Assembly (NCBI GenBank): GCA_900313005.1
Contig: ONZJ01000002.1
Span: 2,957,303-3,021,302 of the forward strand
Direction: 5' to 3'
DNA: 64,000 bases
Source of the DNA: Rhodobacteraceae bacterium EL129
GTDB taxonomy: Bacteria; Pseudomonadota; Alphaproteobacteria; Rhodobacterales; Rhodobacteraceae
Under the pieces are notes generated by a model. It had not been told where the DNA came from, searched no databases, and was given only the letters and a program-made list of their open reading frames with translations. The position numbers were made by a program, and so were the translations under genes. Positions 56,901 to 63,801 of the stretch are shown here, one piece after another. Position 1 is the first letter of the stretch, and the number at the start of each line of letters is the position of its first letter.

Positions 56901-57440
56901 AAGGATATGGCTGATACGGGTGGCCAGAAAATCCTTGTCGTTGCCCGTATGGCGCAACAGGAACATGCCGACATCATCCAGAAGTCCGGCGTTGGAACAC
57001 AGGTTGAAATAGAAATAGCTGCCCATGCCACAGCCTGCATAGACACCGATATCCCCCTTGAACGTCTCAGGCATGTGCCCGGCACTTTCCAATGCGCCCC
57101 AGCTCACCTCCATAAACTTGCGATGTTGAGGATCCAGAATGGCGGCCTCTTTGGCGGAAAAGCCAAAAAACTCGGCATCAAACTCGTCGAACGCTTTCAG
57201 GCGCGCGGCGTGGGGTACATAGTTTTTGTGGTGGAGCTTGTCGCGGCTTTCGCCCGCATCCAGCAAGGCGGCCTCGTCAAGTGCTTCGATGCTTTCCACG
57301 CCGTCACGCAGGTTTTCCCAGAAAGTGTTGATTCCCGGCGCACCCGGCAAGTCCACATCCATGCCAACGATCGCAATAGGTTCATCTGCCGCCAACTGCG
57401 TTCCACCCAACATCTTCAACTCTTTACGTGCAATCGACAT
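50958..57440 (-). CDS. Type I polyketide synthase: KS-AT-KR-DH-ACP-TE
   Basis: Single-module modular synthase of 2160 residues. KS about 18-450 with Cys193 (TACSTS), His329 (ECHGTGT) and His369 (NIGHLD). AT about 545-860 with Ser642 (GHSMGE) and the IAAHS selectivity site, which does not match malonyl (HAFH) or methylmalonyl (YASH) patterns exactly. A pseudo-KR region leads to KR at about 1175-1390 (ITGGFGGIGL, Tyr1344). DH about 1420-1670 with His1430 (GHRTAAGDALMPG) and Asp1599 (HPGLLDPATG). ACP near 1812 (DLGGHSLI). TE 1888-2140 with Ser1961 (GGFSGGG), Asp1988 and GDHDS. KR precedes DH, the reverse of the usual order. Starts at 57440 or 57413. First gene of the operon. Confidence 0.93.
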   Translation of the reverse strand: MSIARKELKMLGGTQLAADEPIAIVGMDVDLPGAPGINTFWENLRDGVESIEALDEAALLDAGESRDKLHHKNYVPHAARLKAFDEFDAEFFGFSAKEAAILDPQHRKFMEVSWGALESAGHMPETFKGDIGVYAGCGMGSYFYFNLCSNAGLLDDVGMFLLRHTGNDKDFLATRISHILDLHGPSINIQTACSTSLVAVHYACNALRQGDCDMALAGGVTIELPHGRGYVFKENEILSPDGHCHAFDHRAQGTVFGSGAGCVALRRLSDAQADGDHIYAVIRGSAVNNDGADKASYLAPSVDGQAQAVAKALQNAGVSAETVDYVECHGTGTYLGDPIEVSALTEAYRQTTHDTGFCRIGSVKTNIGHLDTAAGVASLVKASLGLHHQKMPSSLNFETPNPAIDFETSPFKVNDSLRDWDGRGSPRRAGINSLGVGGTNAHTILEEAPEREVSDDSDWPFQVLCLSGRTKSALDDNANALAAHLRAHPEQSLADIAWTLKEGRRGFEKRRVVVAETHEEAAQLLEDGDAYRVFTHESLGQNPDTVFMFPGGGAQYTHMARDLYETEPVFAEWMDRGLDHLQAQLDYDIRALWLPEDTDRQTAEETLKQPSAQLPLIMIVEYALAQLWMDWGVKPAALIGHSMGENTAACLAGVMRFEDCIDLVLLRGRLFDTVPKGGMLSISLPVDQLEQLMGDELDIASVNAPELSAVSGPDDRLEALAQKLEAKEITFQRVAIDIAAHSRMLDPILGHFRKFLQGLELNAPTIPVMSNRTGQPLTDAEATDPEYWVGQLRNRVEFGACISHLAAKDGRVFLEVGPGKALSALAQMSPDLKPAQVLSSLRHPDQDMADDAYFLSVIGRLWACGVQADWTQIWGDARRNRVPLPRYAFQRKRYFIEPGTALATDTASTVLMRADDMADWGYRPVWRPRFADSTFTADQDLSQVAVQNWLFFMDDAGLAEPAADLLEAAGHGVCRVWPGDITARTGENAYTLAAEMGREAYETLFDLLAEADVLPDRIAHFWGVTERETFRPGSNFFARNLELGFFSLMHLGQALSHADADNPVHLCVFTNGAEQLRNEPLPYPEKALIAGPAGVIPRELPGVTCATIDLEVPRRAKASWFGRAIPEDTSTSITKRVLEDVLAAPANLQAVYRDEKRFEKSHERVELKASKTNCFRDGGTYLITGGFGGIGLTVAHDLAAAYQANIALLSRDALPDRADWSDYLKRHSAQDKTARRIREVQSIEDAGGQVITVAGDVCNQLDMARVAQDIETRFGKLTGVIHAAGAIHDAPLLTKEPSEVDMVFAPKITGLRVLDEVYPDGTLDVMVLFASSSTVTRPAGQVDYVAANEYLNAFAKSRSGSKTRVLSVNWGVWSEVGMAADAMALRTGEVGVVDWAATTQPLLDEQQVHQDLAVFRTQLSAETHWVIDGHRTAAGDALMPGTGYIELAAEAMAAKGDALPIEISDLHFLRALDVSDGQSRDMQLQLSRSGELELRSAVSFDGRSGTVLNAQATVKALTAPVPEPIDVTGITARCTTRETAPDGGRLKAPQEAHLNFGQRWHVLRDTALGEGEGLARLSLPEECKADIADGYLLHPGLLDPATGWAMHLIPGYKGGHLWVPLGYQTIRVLRALPGDVMSWVRLADHGTGHASFDITLCDPQGVVCVEITGFQMQRLDSDVGFGKAAALSATDIQFDDAEQSAPLSEAEERLLHNIGQGIRPSEGPEALRRALALGLPQVTVSSLDLKGLVAQANAAAAADEADAQSFERPDLDGDYLAPTTATQEALARQWEKLLGVSPIGIEDSFFDLGGHSLIAVRLFAMIKKEWGVQFPISVLFDAPTIAKLSDLIDERTGGTASPAEAGTQEPDEVPRKQGFTHLVALNRGDPSHAPLFIVAGMFGNVLNLRHLAQQLGPDQPVYGLQARGLMGEDEPHTNVEEAAADYLAEIRHIQPTGPYLLGGFSGGGITAFEMAQQIEAAGDEVALLALLDTPLPVRPALNRRDKALIKLAELKRKGPAFFKEWALSRLEWELSKRKVQGDTGQGFNNHKIEMAFRQAVGAYELAKWNGRMMLFRPPLDRHWNVSGGNWVSAEREYVFNDNQWTQWVPGTQVIEVPGDHDSMVLDPNVAVLARHLAQEIASLADPERSECSSPEKTDTITAAE

Positions 57441-57558
57441 GCGCCAAACCTGCAAAAGCCCCCTGCCGAATATAGCCATTCCGGCGCGGTTTCCCTAGGG
57501 GCGGCTTCAATACAGCCCTAATAAGAGCGGGGAAACTTGTTTTTAATGTGAAAAAACT

Positions 57559-57579
57559 GGGGATTTACCCCCTAATTGG
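57559..57579. promoter_or_regulatory. Candidate operator GGGGATTTACCCC upstream of the PKS operon
   Basis: GGGGATTTACCCC is a near-perfect inverted repeat 118 bp upstream of the PKS start. With the following CCTAATTGG it resembles, in reverse complement, the sequence upstream of the priming sugar transferase at 34879-34895. The surrounding 57480-57685 holds no gene and is AT-rich, as expected for a promoter. Confidence 0.35.
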
Positions 57580-57685
57580 TTTCCACTTCGCCAACAATCT
57601 TATGTATTAATCAAGATTACCAAAACCGAAGCTGAGAATACACTTCAGAGGTGTACTACGCCAGACAGAACAGACGGTTTCCTTT

Positions 57686-59152
57686 TTAAAGGACAGTACG
57701 CTTTCGATGTGGGGCCTGTGATGGCGCCTGCCCTGTTGAGGGGACGGGTGTTTTCTTGGCATTTTGAACATCGAACTGGCCACATCGGACGCGTTCGGCA
57801 TAACCCAGAACGGCCCCTGCGATCAGCCAGACAAAAGGCACCAGTGTATCGTTCAAAAGCATGTCCATCATCGTGATTGCCAGGATCAAAGCCACGGCCG
57901 ATACAAGAGGAGACATCGCCTTCCCCGCAGATTTGCGGCTGTACCATCCCAGCAGCAAAAGAGGTAGCGCCAACAGGCCCATTTCGCTGATGTAGCCGAC
58001 CCAGCCGTAGGTGCCAAAGGTCAGGATCCAACGGCCATCGGGAATGCTAATTATTTGTCCGGTTTCGATCTCGCGCACCAGATTGCGGCCCCAGCCGCCC
58101 CAACCAAACATGAGCTTTTCCTTGGCGCGTTCCAGCAACTGTTCCTCGTTGCCAAACCGATATCCCAACGATTGGGCACGATCTGGGCTTACAGCCTCGG
58201 CTTGCGCCAAAATCCAATCCAATGGCACCGCCCCGACATTGCGCAGCATCGGATAGGTGACTGCCAAAATGGCGAACCCCAAAGCGACCGACAATTGCAC
58301 CCGGACGCTGGCAAGGAACACCAGCGGAACCAAAGCAACCGCATACATGATAGACGCCATGGATTTGCACAGAACCAACACCGCAATCAGGTAGAGCGTT
58401 GCAAAGACAAACTTATTTTTGGTCGCGGCATCGGCGTGCCGGGTCAAGGCCGTTGCCGCGACAACCGCATAGGTGAAGAACAATGCAATCCACAGGGCGT
58501 GCGGCAGGAATACGATAGGCCTAAATCCTCCGGCACGGATCATCTGCTCAAAGCTATGTTGGAAAAAGCCATAGACGATGACGTTCGTCTGAGGGCTGAG
58601 CCGGATCTCGATCAACGCCAAGATTGAATAGGCAACGCCTGCGATCATCAAGGCCCGCAGCAGTTGGCGCATACCGTCTTCAGTCGCAAAGTAGTAACGT
58701 CCCAGAAGCAACGGAAGCAGCACAATCAACTGGTTTGACAGCACCGATGCCACATCAATCGTCCGTAATCCCGGCAGGCGATCCGTTTCAAAGATGATCG
58801 GATCACTGCCCGCCATCACCTGAAAAATAACGGGTTCCGCGTTTTGCAAGACCGTAGGAATAGCCCCCAGCACAAAGCCAAGAACCAGCAGGCGCGCGCT
58901 CCACATCCTTGGCCACAAGGGCACAGGGTCTTTGAGATAAAACAGCGCCAGCGCGAATGCGCAAATGCTGGGAATAGCAAATTTGTCCATATCCGGCACC
59001 AAGGGCAGATCGAACTCAGCCACGGGAGGCAACACCAGATAGCCTGCCAGCAACGACCAAATAATCGCCCGTTGCGGTGACATCGTGCGAAACATCGCCA
59101 CGCAGACGATAGGCCAGGCCGAGAGGGCCAGATATGCAATTCCGTTGGGCAT
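57686..59152 (-). CDS. O-antigen ligase / Wzy-like polysaccharide polymerase
   Basis: Polytopic membrane protein of 488 residues with about 12 hydrophobic helices and the long periplasmic loop after the mid-protein region, as in the WaaL/Wzy family. Motif-like stretches include RPIVFLPHALWIALFFTYAVV, and LMFGWGGWGRNLV in the big loop, typical for family members that carry an Arg and a Gly-rich segment there. It could polymerise the repeat unit started by the ExoY-like enzyme. It is upstream of the PKS operon on the same strand (245 bp gap) and divergent from the WecG-type gene. Confidence 0.82.
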   Translation of the reverse strand: MPNGIAYLALSAWPIVCVAMFRTMSPQRAIIWSLLAGYLVLPPVAEFDLPLVPDMDKFAIPSICAFALALFYLKDPVPLWPRMWSARLLVLGFVLGAIPTVLQNAEPVIFQVMAGSDPIIFETDRLPGLRTIDVASVLSNQLIVLLPLLLGRYYFATEDGMRQLLRALMIAGVAYSILALIEIRLSPQTNVIVYGFFQHSFEQMIRAGGFRPIVFLPHALWIALFFTYAVVAATALTRHADAATKNKFVFATLYLIAVLVLCKSMASIMYAVALVPLVFLASVRVQLSVALGFAILAVTYPMLRNVGAVPLDWILAQAEAVSPDRAQSLGYRFGNEEQLLERAKEKLMFGWGGWGRNLVREIETGQIISIPDGRWILTFGTYGWVGYISEMGLLALPLLLLGWYSRKSAGKAMSPLVSAVALILAITMMDMLLNDTLVPFVWLIAGAVLGYAERVRCGQFDVQNAKKTPVPSTGQAPSQAPHRKRTVL

Positions 59153-59212
59153 CGCGGTGCGTGTTAGATCCTGTATGCGGCCTTATCATGGCCAATATCG
59201 GGTTTTGCGGCG

Positions 59213-59235
59213 CAATTTACCATAAAACGAAGGGT
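59213..59235. promoter_or_regulatory. Candidate shared elements in the wzy/wecG divergent region
   Basis: CAATTTACCATA (59213-59224) differs by one base from the element before the Wzz-like gene. ATAAAACGAAGGGT (59222-59235) is the exact inverse of the 14-mer at 39759-39772. The two overlap. Confidence 0.35.
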
Positions 59236-59369
59236 ACGTCGCCCTATGACAGCGTTTCGAGAATGGGATTTCACTGTTTATCCGCCTCACAAATCAGGCA
59301 GACCCCTTGGCGCTGTCAGGGTTTGACGGGTAAAGGGGAAGACAACCATGTGTTTGCGGAGTCGCCGAG

Positions 59370-60122
59370 TTGCAGTTTACCTTTCACGACCAGTCCATCA
59401 CGGTCAATATGCCGACCCGTTCGGATCTGATGGAAGAGGTGCATCGCCGTTTCACCCACGGCGAGGGGTTCGCCCTTGCAACCGTCAATCTGGATCACCT
59501 GGTGAAAATGCGGCACTCCGCCGCGTTTACGAAGTCTTACGCAGCTCAGGACCTGGTCGTTGCAGACGGCTGGCCCATCGTGGCGCTATCGCGGCTGGCA
59601 CGGCGCGAGGTCGCGTTGATGCCCGGCTCGGATATGGTACTGCCACTGTGTCATCTGGCGGCAGATGCGGGTGTTGCCGTCGCATTTGTTGGCTCAACAC
59701 AAGAGGCACTGGACGCAGCGCGAGATGCCCTGCAGATCAAGGTCCCCGAGCTGAACATCGCTATGATCCATTCCCCTTCGATGGGATTTGATCCTTCTGG
59801 TGATGGGGCCGCCGCAATCCTGAAAGAGCTGTCGGACAAAGGCATCGCCTTGTGCTTTCTGGCTCTGGGCGCGCCAAAACAAGAGGCTTTAGCGGCACGC
59901 GGGCGCAAAGACGCTCCAAACGTGGGGTTTGCATCCATCGGAGCAGGGCTGGATTTTCTGTCGGGTCGTCAACACCGTGCCCCTCGCTTTGTGCGCAAGA
60001 TCGGGATGGAGTGGCTTTGGCGCGCGCTCAGCAGCCCGATGCGTTTGGGGCCGCGCTATGCGAAATGTCTTGCGATTCTGCCCGGTCAGGCAATCAAAGC
60101 CTGGGGGCTGCGTCGCGGGTGA
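59370..60122 (+). CDS. WecG/TagA/CpsF-family glycosyltransferase (GT26)
   Basis: Glycosyltransferase of about 250 residues acting on a lipid-linked acceptor in the cytoplasm. The family landmarks ATVNLDHLVKMR, VADGWPIVALSR, VAFVGSTQEAL, CFLALGAPKQEAL and FASIGAGLDFLSGRQHRAPRFVRKIGMEWLWR are all present. The start is taken as TTG 59370 because the residues after it match family N-termini; ATG 59409 is an alternative. It is divergent from the Wzy-like gene; its stop touches that of the convergent GT2 gene. Confidence 0.9.
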   Translation: MQFTFHDQSITVNMPTRSDLMEEVHRRFTHGEGFALATVNLDHLVKMRHSAAFTKSYAAQDLVVADGWPIVALSRLARREVALMPGSDMVLPLCHLAADAGVAVAFVGSTQEALDAARDALQIKVPELNIAMIHSPSMGFDPSGDGAAAILKELSDKGIALCFLALGAPKQEALAARGRKDAPNVGFASIGAGLDFLSGRQHRAPRFVRKIGMEWLWRALSSPMRLGPRYAKCLAILPGQAIKAWGLRRG

Positions 60123-61082
60123 TCATTTGTACTCGATCAAACCACGTTTTGTGCCGCGCAAACGCGAAAGGTAGTACCCCAATGCGCCCTGCGCTTCGGG
60201 AAATTTGCCCAGAACTGTGAAGATCGCGCGCGCCCAACGCCCTGCCCCGCGCCCTTTTAGGCCCAAACGCAGAATTTGCGCCGGATAGACCAGCAACACA
60301 AGCAGCACCCAAGGACTCCAAAACAAGCCCAGAATGGCAATGACAGGCAAAGCGGCCCCCCAAATCAGCGCACGACGGGTCTCAACAACCCAGTGTCGTT
60401 CCGGAGGATTTCCGTGCAGTGCTGCCCCTTCGGCGAAGGCATGTCCCGCGCGTTGGGTCCGTCGCCACCACTGATCAAAGCGGTGCATGTCGGCGTCATG
60501 CCACGTCATTTCTGCATCAAGCCGTTCAATATGCCAACCGTGCTGGCGCAATCGCACGCAGAGATCGGGTTCCTCGCCTGCTATCAAACTCGGATCGTAT
60601 CCCCCCACGTGCTGCAAGGCGGACAGCCGCATCAGCGCATCCCCTCCGCAGGCCTTGGCGGGCCCAACGGGCGTGTCCCACTCGTGATCGCAAAGTGCGT
60701 TGAAGACGCTGGTGTCCGGGTGGCGTTCGCGCCGCCTGCCGCAGACCACAGCCCATGTCGGGTTTTCCTCCAGAGCCGCGCACGCAGCTTCGATCCACCC
60801 TTCTCGCAGGGCGCAGTCCCCGTCGATCAGCTGAACAAAGTCGATTTCCGTGTCGAACAACAGCTCGAGCCCTGCGTTACGGGCCCGTGCGGCGGTAAAT
60901 GGGAGGCTCATGTCCAATTCAACTACCCCTGCGCCTTGCGCCTTTGCAGCCTGCACGCTGCCATCCGTGGATCCGCTATCGACATAGATCACGCGCGCAA
61001 GATCATTTGGTAACGACGTCAGACACTCAAGAAAACGCGCGCCTTCGTTGCGGCCTATGATGACGGCTGCGATCCGGTTCAT
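60123..61082 (-). CDS. Glycosyltransferase family 2, membrane-associated
   Basis: GT-A enzyme of 319 residues. AAVIIGRNEGARFLECLTSL and VIYVDSGSTDGSV start the domain; FVQLIDGDCALREGW holds the D-x-D motif; LIAGEEPDLCVRLRQHGW and the later QWWRRTQRAGHAFAEG are typical of processive-like or ExoA-type members. Two hydrophobic segments near residues 240-275 suggest membrane attachment. The start overlaps the next upstream gene by four bases (ATGA). Last gene of a five-gene minus-strand operon. Confidence 0.87.
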   Translation of the reverse strand: MNRIAAVIIGRNEGARFLECLTSLPNDLARVIYVDSGSTDGSVQAAKAQGAGVVELDMSLPFTAARARNAGLELLFDTEIDFVQLIDGDCALREGWIEAACAALEENPTWAVVCGRRRERHPDTSVFNALCDHEWDTPVGPAKACGGDALMRLSALQHVGGYDPSLIAGEEPDLCVRLRQHGWHIERLDAEMTWHDADMHRFDQWWRRTQRAGHAFAEGAALHGNPPERHWVVETRRALIWGAALPVIAILGLFWSPWVLLVLLVYPAQILRLGLKGRGAGRWARAIFTVLGKFPEAQGALGYYLSRLRGTKRGLIEYK

Positions 61083-62125
61083 TCTGCAATCTCTTGCAGA
61101 TAAGCCTCAAAGGCTGATGATTGTTGCAAGAACCCGGCATCTTGCAGGGGGCGAAGCCCCGCATAGCGTTCCGCCCGATCAGACCACAATGTCAGGTCCG
61201 GGTCAGACCGGAAGCGATCCAGCCGTTTAAGGTCTTCGCCATGCAGAATCACTCCGCGGGCCGCCGTATCCGCGTCCCGCGCCATCGGGGCGTTGGTGAA
61301 CTTATGGTGTAAGATCAGGGCCGTCATATCAGCACAGGCCACGTGGGATGCCGCATGAGGATGTATCCCCGGCATCACACCTGGCACGACTTTTACCAAA
61401 GGATGTTTGGTCAAACAGCAGGTTTCACCAAAGACCCGCGCGCGCGTGCCGCCAAACAGAACACCAATATCAGGGTTGGCCACCGTATTTTGCTGCAAAA
61501 ACCACGCAAACCCGATCGAGGGGTCGTTATAGTCGTAGCCTGTCACATCGCGCAGGTCATAGTGATCAAACTCTGACAGGGCCTCCTCATAGCTGATCTG
61601 CCCGGCCTCCTGCAGTGGCATCTTCGGAAACATCTCGAGCATTTGTGCGATCAGGGCCGTATAGCCATAGGCATCAAGATACCGCGTCAGACCGGGGAGT
61701 CCGATCTGGGCCGCGCGGTCGAAGGTAAACACTTCGTCCATATCGGCATAGAGCACCCAATGGCCCGGCGCGCAGGTCAGGGCCGCATGCGACCGGAAAT
61801 CGTTTTCGATTTCGCCCCAGGGCAGGGTCGATTGCAGTACGGTGCAGTCATATTGAGATTTGAGCTGCGCAAGCGTGCCATCCGTAGACCCGTTGTCGCA
61901 AAAGATGAAATGCGCCGCCCCGATGCTGCGGTAGTAGTCAAGGAATGCGTTCAGATAGAACTCTCCGTCGCGAACGAGGGCGATCACTACGGTTTGATCT
62001 GGCTCCAGCCTTGGCTGCTTTGGCCCATGCAAATGTTTGACCGACCGGCGAAACCGCTGTTGGTGACGCGCCTTGGCGGCCTTGGTACGAAGCCGCGTCA
62101 GCAAGGAAAGGGAAGCGTCAGCCAT
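61079..62125 (-). CDS. Glycosyltransferase (Glyco_tranf_2_4 / GT92-like)
   Basis: Protein of about 348 residues. After a basic N-terminus the domain reads VVIALVRDGEFYLNAFLDYYRSIG, HFIFCDNGSTDGTL and HWVLYADMDEVF, the pattern of the Glyco_tranf_2_4 group in which the metal site is Asp-Met-Asp. LTKHPLVKVVPGVMPGIHPH and ILHHKF are also conserved in this group. The start at 62125 (MADASLSLL) is preferred over a TTG nine bases upstream. It lies two bases after the stop of the upstream membrane-protein gene. Confidence 0.85.
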   Translation of the reverse strand: MADASLSLLTRLRTKAAKARHQQRFRRSVKHLHGPKQPRLEPDQTVVIALVRDGEFYLNAFLDYYRSIGAAHFIFCDNGSTDGTLAQLKSQYDCTVLQSTLPWGEIENDFRSHAALTCAPGHWVLYADMDEVFTFDRAAQIGLPGLTRYLDAYGYTALIAQMLEMFPKMPLQEAGQISYEEALSEFDHYDLRDVTGYDYNDPSIGFAWFLQQNTVANPDIGVLFGGTRARVFGETCCLTKHPLVKVVPGVMPGIHPHAASHVACADMTALILHHKFTNAPMARDADTAARGVILHGEDLKRLDRFRSDPDLTLWSDRAERYAGLRPLQDAGFLQQSSAFEAYLQEIAE

Positions 62126-62127
62126 CG

Positions 62128-62682
62128 TTACCAAATCATCCGGGCTATAAGTGTCACTAAGGCAACCGGCACCAGCGTAGCGTGCAGGATATGGTCAAAA
62201 TAGTTACTGCTGCCGATTTTGAACACCCACATCGCCTGCCCGGCCACAGCGATGAGTGGCACCATCCAATTGCCCGTCAAAACACCGTAAGCACACAACA
62301 GCAGAACAACCACCGCTACTGGCTTGGGGTGATATCCATACCTATATGGATCAGAGGGCACGACCCCGAACACCGTGGCCAAAAAGGCAACGTAGAGGAT
62401 CAGGAAAAGGACGAGCTCTAGTGCAGCGAACTCAGGCAAGGGCAAACCCAATGTTCTTAGCGCCTGCCCGACAATCAACAGAGGCAGCACGATCCCGATT
62501 GGGTCGAACAAGGCCATGATACCACGCACGACCATGTTGTGACGCAGGAAAGTGGCGGCGCCCCCACCCATCAAAGCCCCCGCCACCAGTGCGGGTAAAC
62601 CACCCATGAATAGGGACAATAGTCCCCAGCACATCCAAGCGATGACGCAGGCCAACGCAATATCTGTGTAGCGCGCACTCAT
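62128..62682 (-). CDS. Polytopic membrane protein of unknown function
   Basis: Protein of 184 residues with about five hydrophobic helices and few charged residues. A central loop PSDPYRYGYHPKP is the most distinctive feature, and WVFKIGSSNYFDHILHATLVPVAL ends the protein. No family is recognised. It overlaps the sialidase-like gene upstream by four bases and is followed directly by a glycosyltransferase, so it is likely to act in the same surface-glycan process. Confidence 0.65.
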   Translation of the reverse strand: MSARYTDIALACVIAWMCWGLLSLFMGGLPALVAGALMGGGAATFLRHNMVVRGIMALFDPIGIVLPLLIVGQALRTLGLPLPEFAALELVLFLILYVAFLATVFGVVPSDPYRYGYHPKPVAVVVLLLCAYGVLTGNWMVPLIAVAGQAMWVFKIGSSNYFDHILHATLVPVALVTLIARMIW

Positions 62683-63794
62683 TGCGTATCAATCCAGGAT
62701 TGATTGAACACGAATGCGCGGATGCCACCTTTAGTGCCGTGTGAATAGGTCAACACGATCTCGCCATCAGGTAGGCGACGCATCATCGGATACCGGGCAT
62801 CGCCTGCGTTTTGTTCCAACGTGTGAATGGCACGCCAGCTGTTACCTTCGTCTTCGGACAAGGCGAGGCTGAGGCTGTGTGCCCCGGTGGCATCGTCGTT
62901 CATCGCCATCAAAACGCGTCCCGCGCCAATGCAGAGGGCCGCGACAGGCGCGCTGGGATTAGGCAAGGTGGTCTTCTCGGCGTTGCTCCAGCTTTTGCCA
63001 CCATCCTCCGTGCGGCTTAGAAGCAGCACACCGCTGGGGTCAAAGTCGCGCAGATAGGCAATTGCACGTTCAGGACCAAGGGCCACGATCATTGGCTGAA
63101 TGGGTTTTTCCCCTTCACCTGCCATCCGGCGCAAATCACAGGCTCGCCCATCCCGACCCAACCTGACAAAGGCACCGTGTGTTGCGCCCATCTCAAAGTA
63201 GGCGGGCAAGGCAAAGCTGCCATCTGCCATTTCGACCATCGGCGATTTCACCAGATAGGATCTATTCAGAAAGGGAGAGAGGTTCAGCTTGCGTGCATAT
63301 TGCGCGGCACCATGTCCCAGACGCAGATCCGCAACCGAGGCCATGGCCCAGCCACCCACCGAGACCACCGTGGCAAAGATGCTTTGGGGTATGGTTTCAT
63401 TCTCAACCGTGTTTCCCAAGGTAACCACCAATTGTTCGGGATCAAACGCCCCGCTCAACTCTTTGCGCGTGACCAAAGGCGCCGGAGAATCGGCCTGCCA
63501 GTTTTCTTCGGTTCGAACGCAACGCACCGCATGGATGTCCACATCTGCCTGTGCCTCGGCAGAGCCTTCGAACCACAGAATTGAAAACCCGTCATCCTCC
63601 TTCAGAATGGAGGGAGAATGAGCTTGTCCCCGAGGTGCAGTGTAGTCAAATACCTGTTCAAAATATGGAACGCCGTGCGACGCAGGTTCTTGGGGTATGG
63701 TAAATTGCCAAACCAGTTGTTCTCGCTTTCGCCAGGCCATAACACTCAGCCCGACGCTGACCAATGCCAGAAAAAGAACAAACGCTGTCGTCAT
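62679..63794 (-). CDS. Membrane-anchored BNR/sialidase-like beta-propeller protein
   Basis: Protein of 371 residues with an N-terminal membrane anchor (TAFVLFLALVSVGLSVMAW). The rest is beta-rich with two Asp-box repeats, SRTEDGGKSWSN and ALSEDEGNSWRA, plus a weaker GYDD-type region, as in sialidase-like six-bladed propellers. The terminal RYPMMRRLPDGEIVLTYSHGTKGGIR matches sialidase-like proteins. The catalytic Asp/Glu/Tyr set of true sialidases is not verified. It is upstream of the membrane-protein gene (four-base overlap) and 7 bp downstream of the quinone oxidoreductase. Confidence 0.75.
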   Translation of the reverse strand: MTTAFVLFLALVSVGLSVMAWRKREQLVWQFTIPQEPASHGVPYFEQVFDYTAPRGQAHSPSILKEDDGFSILWFEGSAEAQADVDIHAVRCVRTEENWQADSPAPLVTRKELSGAFDPEQLVVTLGNTVENETIPQSIFATVVSVGGWAMASVADLRLGHGAAQYARKLNLSPFLNRSYLVKSPMVEMADGSFALPAYFEMGATHGAFVRLGRDGRACDLRRMAGEGEKPIQPMIVALGPERAIAYLRDFDPSGVLLLSRTEDGGKSWSNAEKTTLPNPSAPVAALCIGAGRVLMAMNDDATGAHSLSLALSEDEGNSWRAIHTLEQNAGDARYPMMRRLPDGEIVLTYSHGTKGGIRAFVFNQSWIDTQ

Positions 63795-63801
63795 CGGCGT
63801 T

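Noticed and set aside
53955..57521. Plus-strand frames of 330 and 355 codons opposite the PKS gene
   Set aside because: They run antisense to clearly conserved KS, AT and KR domains and show no motifs of their own.
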